64,000 nucleotides of DNA from Galbibacter pacificus (GTDB lineage Bacteria; Bacteroidota; Bacteroidia; Flavobacteriales; Flavobacteriaceae), in assembly GCF_029603165.1 (NCBI RefSeq), contig NZ_JAQSVC010000004.1, positions 360,558-424,557 of the forward strand, read 5' to 3'. Below, piece after piece: positions 27,656 to 36,429 of the stretch (its first letter is position 1; each line of letters opens with the position of its first letter). Below the pieces are notes generated by a model. That model was given only the letters and a program-made list of their open reading frames with translations. It made no database searches and was not told the origin of the DNA. The translations under genes and the position numbers were made by a program.

Positions 27656-28702
27656 ATGATTCATTTTCACACACTTAAAGTTAAAGCAGTTGAAAAAACC
27701 ACTCCAAAATCGGTGGTGATTACTTTTAATATCCCCCAAGACCTAAAGGAAACTTTTTCCTTTGTTCCGGGACAACATATTACCATAAAAAAAGAAATTA
27801 ACGGAAAAGAAGTCCGTCGTTCGTATTCCATATGTTCATCAAAAGAAAACACCGACTTTTCCATTGGTATAAAGGAAATGGAAAACGGAACCTTTTCTAA
27901 GTTCGCCCAAACCATTGCAGTAGGCGATACTTTTGAAGTCTATCCACCCGAAGGGCATTTTACTTTTGACACCAAGGCACATTCTGGCAAAAATATTGCC
28001 GCTTTTGTGGCCGGGAGCGGGATTACTCCCATTATGAGCATTATGAAAGACGTGCTTAATACTACCGATCAAAAATTTTTACTGGTTTATGGAAACAAAA
28101 CATTGAAAGAAACCATGTTCCATAAACAAATTACTGAGCTTCTAACAAAATTCCCAAGCAGGTTGTCCGTTCAATTCGTATATAGCCAAGAGGAAGAAGA
28201 AGGTGCTCTGTTTGGCCGTATTGAACGCTCTACCATTAATTACATGCTAAAAAACAAGCACAAGGAAACTCCTTTTGGCACTTTTTACTTATGCGGCCCC
28301 GAAGCCATGATCGAAACGGTCTCTGAAACACTTTTGGAGAACGGCATTAAAAAGGAAATGGTAAAAACCGAATTTTTCACGACTTCTGATGATGGAAGTA
28401 CTGTCGAAATTAATGCTGAAGGACAAACAAAAGTAAAAGTCATAATCGATGATGAAGAAACCGAATTTGTCATGGACCGAAAAAAGCGGGTTCTGGATGC
28501 CGTTTTAGAAGAAGACTTAGACGCCCCTTATTCATGTCAGGGCGGGATATGCAGTAGTTGCGTAGCCAGGCTCACTGAGGGAAAAGTGGAAATGATAAAA
28601 AACCAGATCTTAACTGACAGCGAGCTAGAAGAAGGACTCATCCTTACCTGCCAGGCACACCCGACCACCGATAGCATTTCTATTGATTATGATGATGTAT
28701 AG
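27656..28702 (+). CDS. PaaE-like ferredoxin-NADP reductase with 2Fe-2S domain
   Basis: A 348-residue flavin reductase. Residues 1-100 form the FAD-binding barrel (RRSYSICSS), about 105-230 the NAD(P) domain (GSGITPIMSIMKD, LCGPEAMIE), and about 255-348 a plant-type 2Fe-2S domain with Cys294, Cys299, Cys302 and Cys332 (CQGGICSSC then LTCQ). This is the architecture of PaaE, the reductase of the phenylacetyl-CoA epoxidase. The other paa genes are not nearby, so it may serve another oxygenase or desaturase. ATG 27656 is used rather than a TTG at 27638. It stands alone. Confidence 0.88.
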   Translation: MIHFHTLKVKAVEKTTPKSVVITFNIPQDLKETFSFVPGQHITIKKEINGKEVRRSYSICSSKENTDFSIGIKEMENGTFSKFAQTIAVGDTFEVYPPEGHFTFDTKAHSGKNIAAFVAGSGITPIMSIMKDVLNTTDQKFLLVYGNKTLKETMFHKQITELLTKFPSRLSVQFVYSQEEEEGALFGRIERSTINYMLKNKHKETPFGTFYLCGPEAMIETVSETLLENGIKKEMVKTEFFTTSDDGSTVEINAEGQTKVKVIIDDEETEFVMDRKKRVLDAVLEEDLDAPYSCQGGICSSCVARLTEGKVEMIKNQILTDSELEEGLILTCQAHPTTDSISIDYDDV

Positions 28703-28840
28703 CCCCACCTTACATTCCCTAAAGGGAGGAACCATAGCAAAAGTATAGATACACCGAAGTCTTTTCGACCGCAGGGAAATATCATGTTCAATTAAATAAT
28801 TTCAACAGAAGTAACGTCAACACCTCTATTGAGTTATATT

Positions 28841-28871
28841 CCTACAAGGTTTTTCCTAAAAACCTTGTAGG
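28841..28871. terminator. Perfect 14-bp hairpin between two convergent genes
   Basis: CCTACAAGGTTTTT, CCT, AAAAACCTTGTAGG. It lies in the 294-base convergent gap between the PaaE-like gene and the hydrolase at 28997 and probably ends both transcripts. The gap holds nothing else recognisable. Confidence 0.65.
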
Positions 28872-28996
28872 TATTTTACAATCAAAAAATACACACTTAC
28901 AAGTTGAAAAAAAGATTTTACAGGATTTGCCATATTCAACATGTGTTGCTAATTATTTTTAAATAAAAGTAATGTACCAGCTCAATTTCCTGATTT

Positions 28997-29827
28997 TTAT
29001 TTTTTCTCCTTCATAATACGGTGTACTTCTTTTACCAATAACGGAAAAGCAGGTTCGGTCATTCCGTGTCCGTAACCATCCATTTCATATAACGTTGTTT
29101 CTTTGTGGCCGACCACTTTCATCATCCGCATTAAATATGCATTTTCTTCATACCTACCCAACATTTCCAGCTCGCGGTCCCCGGTAATCAATAACAAGGG
29201 CGGTGCATCTTTACGAACATGGTACAACGGTGCCAAGCTATCAACTATAGGTTGTGTTCCGGGAATTCCCCGTTCTTGCCGAACGGTAAAATGTGTAATG
29301 GTATGCCCGCTAAAAGGAATCAATCCTGCAATTTCATTAGCATCTATGCCAAAAGCCGCCAAATACGATTTATCCAAGCCAATCATGCTTGTTAAATACC
29401 CTCCGGCCGAGTGACCAGAAACAAAGATTAAGCCTGTATCGCCTTTGTAATCTTTTATATTTTTAAAGACCCATGCCACGGCCGCGGCGGCATCTTCAAT
29501 ATATTTTGGTGCTTTTACTTTGGGGTTTAAACGGTAATTAACCCCTACAACAGCCATTCCTTTATTTTTTAATGCTTCGGGAAGTTCTTTAGAGCCCCCC
29601 GTAAGTCCGCCACCATGAAACCAAACCACCGTTGGGAAATTTTCAGCATTGGTAGGATAGTACAAATCCAACACGCAACGTTCGTTGATATATGCATCCG
29701 AGGCATTGGTTGCTTTATCGTAATAATGAATATTGGTAATGGTTTTGTACGTTGTTTCTTGAGCTGAAAGGAATTGAAAAGTCAGCATCAACATTAAAAA
29801 AGTTCCTGCTTTTTTTATTCGTATCAT
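28997..29827 (-). CDS. Secreted alpha/beta hydrolase
   Basis: A 276-residue esterase/lipase-family protein with a signal peptide (cleavage near LSAQ, residue 22). Motifs: WFHGGGLTGG (oxyanion hole) near residue 68, GHSAGGYL (nucleophile) near residue 140, and a probable catalytic His in GYGHGM near residue 252. It starts inside the stop of the upstream glycosyltransferase gene (ATGA overlap), so the two are translationally coupled. It is related to the enzyme at 6521-7555 but shorter. Substrate unknown. Confidence 0.82.
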   Translation of the reverse strand: MIRIKKAGTFLMLMLTFQFLSAQETTYKTITNIHYYDKATNASDAYINERCVLDLYYPTNAENFPTVVWFHGGGLTGGSKELPEALKNKGMAVVGVNYRLNPKVKAPKYIEDAAAAVAWVFKNIKDYKGDTGLIFVSGHSAGGYLTSMIGLDKSYLAAFGIDANEIAGLIPFSGHTITHFTVRQERGIPGTQPIVDSLAPLYHVRKDAPPLLLITGDRELEMLGRYEENAYLMRMMKVVGHKETTLYEMDGYGHGMTEPAFPLLVKEVHRIMKEKK

Positions 29828-30861
29828 GAAGGTTGGCTTTTGATTACTTCTTCTATTTTTTGAATGATTTTTTCCGGCGGAATGCTACGCATTACAGCTG
29901 CATAACCCCCTGGTGCCTTATTTCCGTATACCGATGTGGGAATTAACGGGTACTTTTCCCGATTGGACAACAAACCATAACTTTCAGGTTGTTTGTACGG
30001 ATAAAACCCGGCATACGGATGCGTTACTCCCCAAAGCGTAATTACCTTTACCCCTTGCATGGCTGCCAAATGTGCATTTCCGCTGTCCATAGAAACCATA
30101 AGGTCGAGGTTAGAAATAAGTTTGATTTCTTCTTCAAATGAAATTTTTCCAAATGTGAAGGTGGTGTTTTGATATGTTTCCGACAATCGTTTTAATTCGG
30201 CTTCTTCCTTTATCCCACCAAAAAGAATAAGTCTGTAGTTATTTGTCCTTGAAAGGTACGCAATTACTTTTTCCATTAAATCCAGCGGATACATTTTTGT
30301 GTCGAAAAAAGCAAAAGGGGCAATCCCTATCCATTTTTTTGTGTCTTTTCCTACAATTGAGTACGTTTTAGCATTTATTTGTTGCGGTGGCGGGAAAACA
30401 TCTCCTGACAGATCGACTTTATGGCCTAAGGCCCTAAAAACATCGGCATAACGTTCGGTAGTTGTTTTTAATGGTTTAAACATTTTGCCGCTAACAAGTT
30501 TGCGCTTTTCTGATCGCCCTTTATCTATGGTTTTAGAAGAAACTCCGTTAAAAAGAAAAAGTGTTTTTAATACATTGCTCCGCAATGAGCCGTGCAAATC
30601 GGCAATGGCTGTAAACTTTTGGTGTTTTATCTCGCCATAAAATTTAAGCAATCCATTTAATCCTTTGTGTTTCCCACGAATGTCTGCACATACTACTTCA
30701 ACGCCTTCTACCGTTTCGAAAACAGGTTTTAAAAAAGATTTTGTGGCTACGGTAACTTTTAAATTTTTATTCTGCTGAAGTAAACAGCGCAATACAGGTA
30801 CGGCAATGGCTGCATCGCCTACCGCAGAAAACCGAATTGCTAGAATATGCTTGCTTTTCAT
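29824..30861 (-). CDS. Glycosyltransferase family 9 (heptosyltransferase-like)
   Basis: A 345-residue GT9 protein, the family that transfers heptose from ADP-heptose to lipopolysaccharide core. The N-terminus ILAIRFSAVGDAAIAVPVLR is the family hallmark; the C-terminal sugar-nucleotide site shows SMDSGNAHLAAMQGVKVITL. It follows the DUF4254 gene by 14 bases and is coupled to the hydrolase. It should act on the cytoplasmic face of the inner membrane in surface-glycan assembly. Confidence 0.9.
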   Translation of the reverse strand: MKSKHILAIRFSAVGDAAIAVPVLRCLLQQNKNLKVTVATKSFLKPVFETVEGVEVVCADIRGKHKGLNGLLKFYGEIKHQKFTAIADLHGSLRSNVLKTLFLFNGVSSKTIDKGRSEKRKLVSGKMFKPLKTTTERYADVFRALGHKVDLSGDVFPPPQQINAKTYSIVGKDTKKWIGIAPFAFFDTKMYPLDLMEKVIAYLSRTNNYRLILFGGIKEEAELKRLSETYQNTTFTFGKISFEEEIKLISNLDLMVSMDSGNAHLAAMQGVKVITLWGVTHPYAGFYPYKQPESYGLLSNREKYPLIPTSVYGNKAPGGYAAVMRSIPPEKIIQKIEEVIKSQPS

Positions 30862-30875
30862 TGAATAAAACCCAA

Positions 30876-31475
30876 TTATTTTTTATAAAGTACCGGATTT
30901 AACGATTCGTCGTTATACATTTTCATTTGCTTATATACTTTCATGTATTTTTTTCCGGTTTCAATATCGTGTAATAATTGATCAATTGCCGTGGAAAGGT
31001 CTTTTTTTTGTTCTAATAAAACATTCAGCTTTGCTTTACATTGTGCTTTATGTGTTTCTGAAGCATCTTCCCGTTCTGCTTCTTCTTTCATATGGTATAT
31101 CTTTAAAGCCAAAATAGATAGCCGGTCGATTGCCCATGCCGGACTTTCGGAATTAATGGTGGCATCAGCCTTTACCTGAACGTCTTTGTATTTGTCTAAA
31201 AAATAACTATCTATATACTCAACCGTATCGGTACGATCCTGATTAGAGGCATCTATTTTGCGTTTAAGCTCCAATGCTTCTTTCGGGTCTATATTGGGGT
31301 CTCTTATAATATCTTCGTAATGCCACTGCACTGTATCGATCCAATTTTTTCGATACAACAAATGTGCTATCTTATCTTTTGGATATGGGTTTTCAAAAGG
31401 TTGGCTTACATCGTCTTTTATATGATACTTGGCAATACTCTCATCAAATATCTTAAATGCAGATTCGCTGAACAT
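30876..31475 (-). CDS. DUF4254 protein
   Basis: A 199-residue soluble, largely helical protein matching DUF4254 (KNWIDTVQWHYEDIIRDPNI, RLSILALKIYHM). Its conserved core binds no known cofactor that I can identify. It is the first gene of a three-gene unit with the GT9 and hydrolase genes, an association often seen in Bacteroidetes, which hints at a role in surface-sugar synthesis. Confidence 0.85.
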   Translation of the reverse strand: MFSESAFKIFDESIAKYHIKDDVSQPFENPYPKDKIAHLLYRKNWIDTVQWHYEDIIRDPNIDPKEALELKRKIDASNQDRTDTVEYIDSYFLDKYKDVQVKADATINSESPAWAIDRLSILALKIYHMKEEAEREDASETHKAQCKAKLNVLLEQKKDLSTAIDQLLHDIETGKKYMKVYKQMKMYNDESLNPVLYKK

Positions 31476-31639
31476 ATTCTGTAGTTTTTATTGAAACCAC
31501 AAATATACTTATTTAATAGGCTGTGAATAGGGATAATTCCTTAAATTTCTTCTGTAAAATGAATCGAAGCGGCGGCAATGCGGAAGTTTTCAGCTTCATT
31601 TTATGTATTTTTAAAAAAGGGCTTCAAAAATATAAGCGT

Positions 31640-32296
31640 ATGTACATTCATCAACTAAGTGAAAAACATTCCGTTCTTCATCATTTTTTATCAGAAATAA
31701 GAGATCAATCCATTCAAAAAGACCGAATGCGCTTTAGGCGGAACATAGAACGTATTGGTGAGATCCTGACTTATGAAATGAGCATGTCTTTCTCCTTTTC
31801 CGATAAGGAAACCATCACTCCTTTAGGCAAAAAAGGATGTGTTGAAATTTCGAACAAAATAGTGGTATGTTCAATACTGCGTGCCGGATTACCGCTGCAT
31901 CAAGGCATTATAAATTACTTGGATGGGGCTGATTGTTCGTTTATTTCTGCATATCGTTGCCATACCTCTGAAACCGATTTTGAAATTCATGTGGAATATC
32001 TGGCTTCTCAAGATTTGGACAATAAAACATTGATTTTGGCCGACCCCATGCTCGCCACCGGACAATCTATTTTGGCAACTTTTGATGCGCTTACCAAAGT
32101 AGGTTTGCCAAAAGAGGTCCATATTTTGTCTGTAATCGGTGCGCGACCCGGAATTGCCTTTTTACAAAAGAAACTTCCCAAGGAAACGCATTTATGGATT
32201 GGCGACATTGATGCCAAACTTAATGAAAAGGGCTATATAATACCTGGCCTTGGCGATGCCGGCGACTTGGCATTTGGCGAAAAGTTACAGAAATAA
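31640..32296 (+). CDS. upp: Uracil phosphoribosyltransferase
   Basis: A 218-residue enzyme that makes UMP from uracil and PRPP. The PRPP loop is LADPMLATGQS near residue 133, and the C-terminal uracil-binding segment is IIPGLGDAGDLAFG. The longer open frame from 31523 adds a segment unlike the family, so the ATG at 31640 (MYIHQLSEKHSVLHHFL) is used. It ends inside the convergent DUF6427 gene by 12 bases. Confidence 0.92.
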   Translation: MYIHQLSEKHSVLHHFLSEIRDQSIQKDRMRFRRNIERIGEILTYEMSMSFSFSDKETITPLGKKGCVEISNKIVVCSILRAGLPLHQGIINYLDGADCSFISAYRCHTSETDFEIHVEYLASQDLDNKTLILADPMLATGQSILATFDALTKVGLPKEVHILSVIGARPGIAFLQKKLPKETHLWIGDIDAKLNEKGYIIPGLGDAGDLAFGEKLQK

Positions 32297-33208
32297 CACA
32301 ATAAAGGGCATTATTATAAAGGTGCTTATAAAAACTTCCCTAAGCCACAAACGCCTTATCGATTCTACATACCGGGCTATAATAACAGCCAAAGGAAAAA
32401 GGGCATAAACAAGCTCGGATGTATTAGCGCTTTCAGACAATATGGCCACAAGAATAGAAACCCCCAAAAGCAACATTACCAAAATGCCGGGAACCCTTGT
32501 TTTAAAGGCTTTGCTCTGCTTTTTCAAAAAGAAAACGATGGCAGCCCAGCCGCCCATTGTGCACATAAATATTAACGGAACAATATATCTAATGTCTTCG
32601 TATTTTTCAATAACAAACCTTGGCGAAAAATCCAACAAGTCGTAAAAACCATTTATCTTATTGGTTAAAAAATAAAACGTAAACGCTAAGATTAAAACAA
32701 CAAACAACGTTACAAATGGTATTAATACATTTCTATAGTCGTTCTTTTTGTACAGAAACAAGGCAAAAAATACCAAAACAATAAAAAAGAGTGCCCAACT
32801 GTAAAAAAAACTGGCCACAAAAACCCACAGTGATGCATCAAATATCTTAATTTCTACATCGCGGTTAGACCTAAGGCTTATTATCCTTCTAAATGCCATA
32901 AGGATAAAAACGTTGGAAATAAGAAGGTCGATTTCGTTAAATATCTTAGGGAAAAGACAAAATAGCAATACAAAAAACAAAACGGTGTAGGAATTTCCCT
33001 TGGTCAGATTATTTTTTTTATTGATAAAATCAACCAAAAACAAGATCATTAAAACTAATGCCAAAGATTCTCCCAGCAACCATAATGTTTGTGTGCTAAA
33101 GGCAACATCAAGATACAAAAAGTAACCGCCTATTAAAAAAAAGCTAAGAAAAAGGGAGACAATTAAAAAATTAACGGGATTAGTTCTTCCAAAAATGCTT
33201 GATATCAT
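32285..33208 (-). CDS. DUF6427 polytopic membrane protein
   Basis: A 307-residue membrane protein with about ten hydrophobic helices, matching DUF6427, a flavobacterial family next to upp. The three-gene arrangement upp / DUF6427 / DUF6341 recurs in flavobacteria. A transport or glycan-polymerase-like role is possible but not supported by a motif. Confidence 0.75.
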   Translation of the reverse strand: MISSIFGRTNPVNFLIVSLFLSFFLIGGYFLYLDVAFSTQTLWLLGESLALVLMILFLVDFINKKNNLTKGNSYTVLFFVLLFCLFPKIFNEIDLLISNVFILMAFRRIISLRSNRDVEIKIFDASLWVFVASFFYSWALFFIVLVFFALFLYKKNDYRNVLIPFVTLFVVLILAFTFYFLTNKINGFYDLLDFSPRFVIEKYEDIRYIVPLIFMCTMGGWAAIVFFLKKQSKAFKTRVPGILVMLLLGVSILVAILSESANTSELVYALFPLAVIIARYVESIRRLWLREVFISTFIIMPFIVLFL

Positions 33209-33228
33209 AACTGGTTTTTGTATTTTTG
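33199..33228 (+). promoter_or_regulatory. Bacteroidetes-type promoter of the DUF6341 gene
   Basis: TTG at 33199-33201, 19 bases, TATTTTTG at 33221-33228: an excellent fit to the Bacteroidetes promoter. It overlaps the start of the divergent DUF6427 gene. Confidence 0.65.
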
Positions 33229-33256
33229 CGCTGTAAATTTAATATATCTTTTACTG

Positions 33257-33463
33257 ATGAGTGACTTTTTCTATGGTATTCAGGATTTATTTGAGAACGT
33301 TTTGTTTATTCCTTTAGACGGATTACGCTCTATACATAGCTGGTGGTTGTCCAATATTATTAATTGTATTTTTATAACCATTGGTTTTATTGCATTTTTT
33401 TATTGGATGAAACAAATGAAAATATATAGCGAACAAGAAAAAGATACCTACCAATCTGCTTAG
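33257..33463 (+). CDS. DUF6341-like small membrane protein
   Basis: A 68-residue protein with one strong membrane helix (about residues 30-52, IINCIFITIGFIAFFYWM) after an amphipathic N-terminus (MSDFFYGIQDLFENVLFIPL). The ATG at 33257 is chosen because the promoter lies upstream of it and inside the longer frame. Function unknown; it is divergent from DUF6427 and followed by a strong terminator, so it is a separate small transcript. Confidence 0.75.
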   Translation: MSDFFYGIQDLFENVLFIPLDGLRSIHSWWLSNIINCIFITIGFIAFFYWMKQMKIYSEQEKDTYQSA

Positions 33464-33489
33464 TTTGCTACTAAATTTATTCAAATAAC

Positions 33490-33522
33490 AAAAAAATCCT
33501 GTCATTGAGACAGGATTTTTTT
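33490..33522. terminator. Terminator shared by DUF6341 and Wzz-like genes
   Basis: Thirteen perfect pairs AAAAAATCCTGTC / GACAGGATTTTTT around a five-base loop, with T-runs on both strands, between the convergent genes ending at 33463 and 33550. Confidence 0.9.
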
Positions 33523-33549
33523 GTTTATATCTATATACATATGTTCTTT

Positions 33550-34617
33550 TTATTTTTGCTGCTGCCTGGCAACCTCTTTCAAGAACTTATCAAGCTCTAA
33601 TAAAGAAAGGCCAAGTAAGAGAATGCCCAATAAAGCTATTGGCACCAAAAATTTATAACTCTTAAATATCCCTTTCATTTCAACGCCCCTTCTCGGGAAG
33701 TCCGATATTACATTAAGTATGCTGGATTTATTGGCTTCTTCTTCATTAATTTCCACTAAATTGTTTTTAATCTGATCGATTTCCCTGATTAATGCCAATT
33801 CCCTGCTTTCCTTATCCCCATTTTCGCCCAAGGATATATTGGTCCCCTGCATTGGTTTGGATGCCTCTTTTTCCATTACCCTTTTATACAACTGCTGAAG
33901 GGAATCTATTTTTGCCAACTGCCCGTTAAGGATTTCTTTTTGTAGTTCAATATTTTCTGTACTCGTTTCTTTTTGCGTTTGAAAATATTTATTCAGAGAA
34001 ATAGAGGTAATGATGGGGTTCTGTAATTTTTTGGCGACCATGCTGTTGGTTGCTTCAACAATTATGGTATGATATCTTGCGTCAAAAGAATTAAAATTCT
34101 CTAGATACTTTTCCATATCGATAGCCCTTCGCGTTGTTGTATCCAAGCTTCTTACGAATTCATCGAAAAGCTTGACCTTTTGATTTTCGTCCGAATAGGA
34201 TTCTGCGGTAATTTTTTTAACCGCCGCAGCTTCATGCACTTCAATGCCCAATGCTTCGGCCAAGGCGACCGAATCTTCTGCTTCGGCTAATTCATTATAA
34301 AAATTAATATTGTTGTAAAGCTGTTGCACACTTTGGAAGTTTGGTTCCACCACCATGGTGGAAACATATTTAGGCGCTTTATTCATGTCCAAAACGACAC
34401 CAACAACAACACCGATTACACCGGCAATTACAAATTTTATAATATGCCTTTGTATAAAAAGCAAAAAGGAAATAATAATATTAAAAATCCCTTTAAAGAT
34501 ATCTCCTATAAAGTTGAAAAACTTTCTAAACCCGTCCCCAATTAACTTGAAAAGTTGTCCCAAGTCAATTTCTTCGGAATTATTATGCTGATTGTTAGGT
34601 TGTGTATGCTCGCTCAT
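33550..34617 (-). CDS. Wzz-like chain-length/exporter protein with two membrane spans
   Basis: A 355-residue protein with an N-terminal amphipathic and hydrophobic region (about 30-85), a coiled-coil periplasmic part (about 95-310) and a C-terminal span (about 320-345, FLVPIALLGILLLGLSLLEL). This is the topology of Wzz/FepE/Etk chain-length regulators of surface polysaccharides, though the N-terminal segment is longer and more hydrophobic than usual. It lies five bases after the DUF6909 gene. Confidence 0.7.
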   Translation of the reverse strand: MSEHTQPNNQHNNSEEIDLGQLFKLIGDGFRKFFNFIGDIFKGIFNIIISFLLFIQRHIIKFVIAGVIGVVVGVVLDMNKAPKYVSTMVVEPNFQSVQQLYNNINFYNELAEAEDSVALAEALGIEVHEAAAVKKITAESYSDENQKVKLFDEFVRSLDTTTRRAIDMEKYLENFNSFDARYHTIIVEATNSMVAKKLQNPIITSISLNKYFQTQKETSTENIELQKEILNGQLAKIDSLQQLYKRVMEKEASKPMQGTNISLGENGDKESRELALIREIDQIKNNLVEINEEEANKSSILNVISDFPRRGVEMKGIFKSYKFLVPIALLGILLLGLSLLELDKFLKEVARQQQK

Positions 34618-34622
34618 GTTTG

Positions 34623-36314
34623 TTAGCTATTATTAAAAATCTGCTCTAAAATTTTCTTTGTTATTAAATAAGTTGGTTTTACGCCTGTTATACCCAATCC
34701 GCCAGATGCCAAGGTACTTCCTGTCTCCAATGGATTGTCTGAAGCATAATATGCATACCGTACTTTTACATCGCCTGAAATACTTTTGCGTATTTTGGAA
34801 GCCGATTGTATTGCCTTTTGGTAATGCGCCCCTTCCATTTCCAATCCGATTACGTTCCACGTACTGTCGTAAAAGAATTTCAGGATGTCCTTATTTTGCA
34901 AGGAGGTTCCCAGCACACTTATCATTGTTCCTTCAAAAACACGTAATCCATTTCCTTTAAAATCTTCGGCACAAAGTTCGTTTTTAAAAGGATAATTATC
35001 GGCTGTGCCTTCAAAGATATGCGCGCTCGGTATCATTAAATCGCCCTTCCCGCCTTCCAAAATACCCGCTTTTCCCATTATTGAAACCGAATCTATGTTC
35101 AGGAATATTTTATCTTCTCCTTTAACCCTGTAAGGTTTTAAAAATTCGTCTATGGTTTCATAGGCCTGTTCTCCAAAAGCATAATCCATTACAAACAGCA
35201 CGGGCATTTCATTTTTTGCTGCCTTGGCATCAAAAGTAAAATTTATTTTATCAAAATCAATCTTTGCCATATCAAAAATTTGCACATCAATATTCGTTCC
35301 AGATGTGTCGTCAATGCTTATCATTCCGTTCTTCTCGGCATATGCCTTTACTTTACCCCTTAAAAAACTGCTCTCCGGCTGGCTCAACATTTCAAATACA
35401 TCGTAGTCGTTTTTCTGTGCCGCAAATTCTTTTTTCAATACTGCGGAAGCAAAAATAGAGTTCATAACGCTGTGCATATTAGCGCTTATAATATGCAACG
35501 GGCGGTTTAACAGATTGTTCTTTTTTAGGATGCGTTTTATATTGTTGGCCCAAATTTCTCCGTGAATATGATGCCCCAGACGTTCCCTGAGCACGGGGCT
35601 AAACGTTATGGAACGTTTGTAACCATCGATTAATTCTTCGAGGGCTATTTTTCCCATCCAGTAAACAATGTTTAAAAAGCGTTCCGGATTATCTTTCGTG
35701 GCAAAAACCTTATGTGCCGCCAGACATTCTTCAAAAGTCCTTCCTAAAATACTGGCCGTATGGCTTAATGCAATTTCCCTTTCAGACTGGTTAAGTTTCT
35801 TTTTATAGGCCGCTTCTTCCAGTTTTTGCCAATCCCGGATAGTCTGACCTGTTTCTTCTATAAAAACACGGTCGGCTATTTTATGAGACTCGATAAACAA
35901 AAAAGTTAAATGGGTAAGAATATCGTATATGTCCGAACGCCCGCGGGTAATCTCAATATTCATCTGCTCCTCATCGATTCGGTAACAGTTTCTTCTTCTT
36001 TTTGGGGGGATAATTACATCAAAACTCGAATTTTTATAGCCTTCTTCTGATGTTAAGTTAATATATCTGCACTGTTCTATTCCAACGGGAAGCCTGTCCA
36101 GAATGTATACAAGCCCATTCAGTTCTGTTTTTGGTTCTGCGACCGAACCATATATTTCGGGACGCAATTGTAATAATGCTTCGCGTAGTGTTTCTCCCGA
36201 TACGCCCATAGGTTTGTAAAAGCCCCGATTAAAAAGATGTCTCATGGCGATGTACATTCGCTCGATGGCCCCTGAAGATTCTTGAGCCCTTGTTCTTGAT
36301 CTAATTTTACTCAT
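34623..36314 (-). CDS. DUF6909 protein with nucleoside-phosphorylase-like C-terminus
   Basis: A 563-residue cytoplasmic protein conserved in flavobacteria. The N-terminal half is helical. The C-terminal half resembles purine nucleoside phosphorylase / MTA nucleosidase folds: SIMGKAGILEGGKGDLMIP, then FEGTMISVLG, then GLEMEGAHYQKAI (the EMEGA motif that contacts ribose in that superfamily), then a closing helix. The start at 36314 (MSKIRSRTRAQE) is preferred over 36362. Enzyme activity is inferred only; catalytic residues were not checked by alignment. Confidence 0.7.
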   Translation of the reverse strand: MSKIRSRTRAQESSGAIERMYIAMRHLFNRGFYKPMGVSGETLREALLQLRPEIYGSVAEPKTELNGLVYILDRLPVGIEQCRYINLTSEEGYKNSSFDVIIPPKRRRNCYRIDEEQMNIEITRGRSDIYDILTHLTFLFIESHKIADRVFIEETGQTIRDWQKLEEAAYKKKLNQSEREIALSHTASILGRTFEECLAAHKVFATKDNPERFLNIVYWMGKIALEELIDGYKRSITFSPVLRERLGHHIHGEIWANNIKRILKKNNLLNRPLHIISANMHSVMNSIFASAVLKKEFAAQKNDYDVFEMLSQPESSFLRGKVKAYAEKNGMISIDDTSGTNIDVQIFDMAKIDFDKINFTFDAKAAKNEMPVLFVMDYAFGEQAYETIDEFLKPYRVKGEDKIFLNIDSVSIMGKAGILEGGKGDLMIPSAHIFEGTADNYPFKNELCAEDFKGNGLRVFEGTMISVLGTSLQNKDILKFFYDSTWNVIGLEMEGAHYQKAIQSASKIRKSISGDVKVRYAYYASDNPLETGSTLASGGLGITGVKPTYLITKKILEQIFNNS

Positions 36315-36429
36315 AAGGTATTTTACTGTACAAAAATACAAGTTCTTTTTTAATTTGTGCACTTTTTATAAGGGTATACCTACATAATATCCTTATAATA
36401 AGATAACTAAGGCATAAAAAAGTGTGACT

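Noticed and set aside
28703..28996. Spacer with repeated A/T tracts
   Set aside because: Apart from the 14-bp hairpin no gene, RNA or repeat could be supported.
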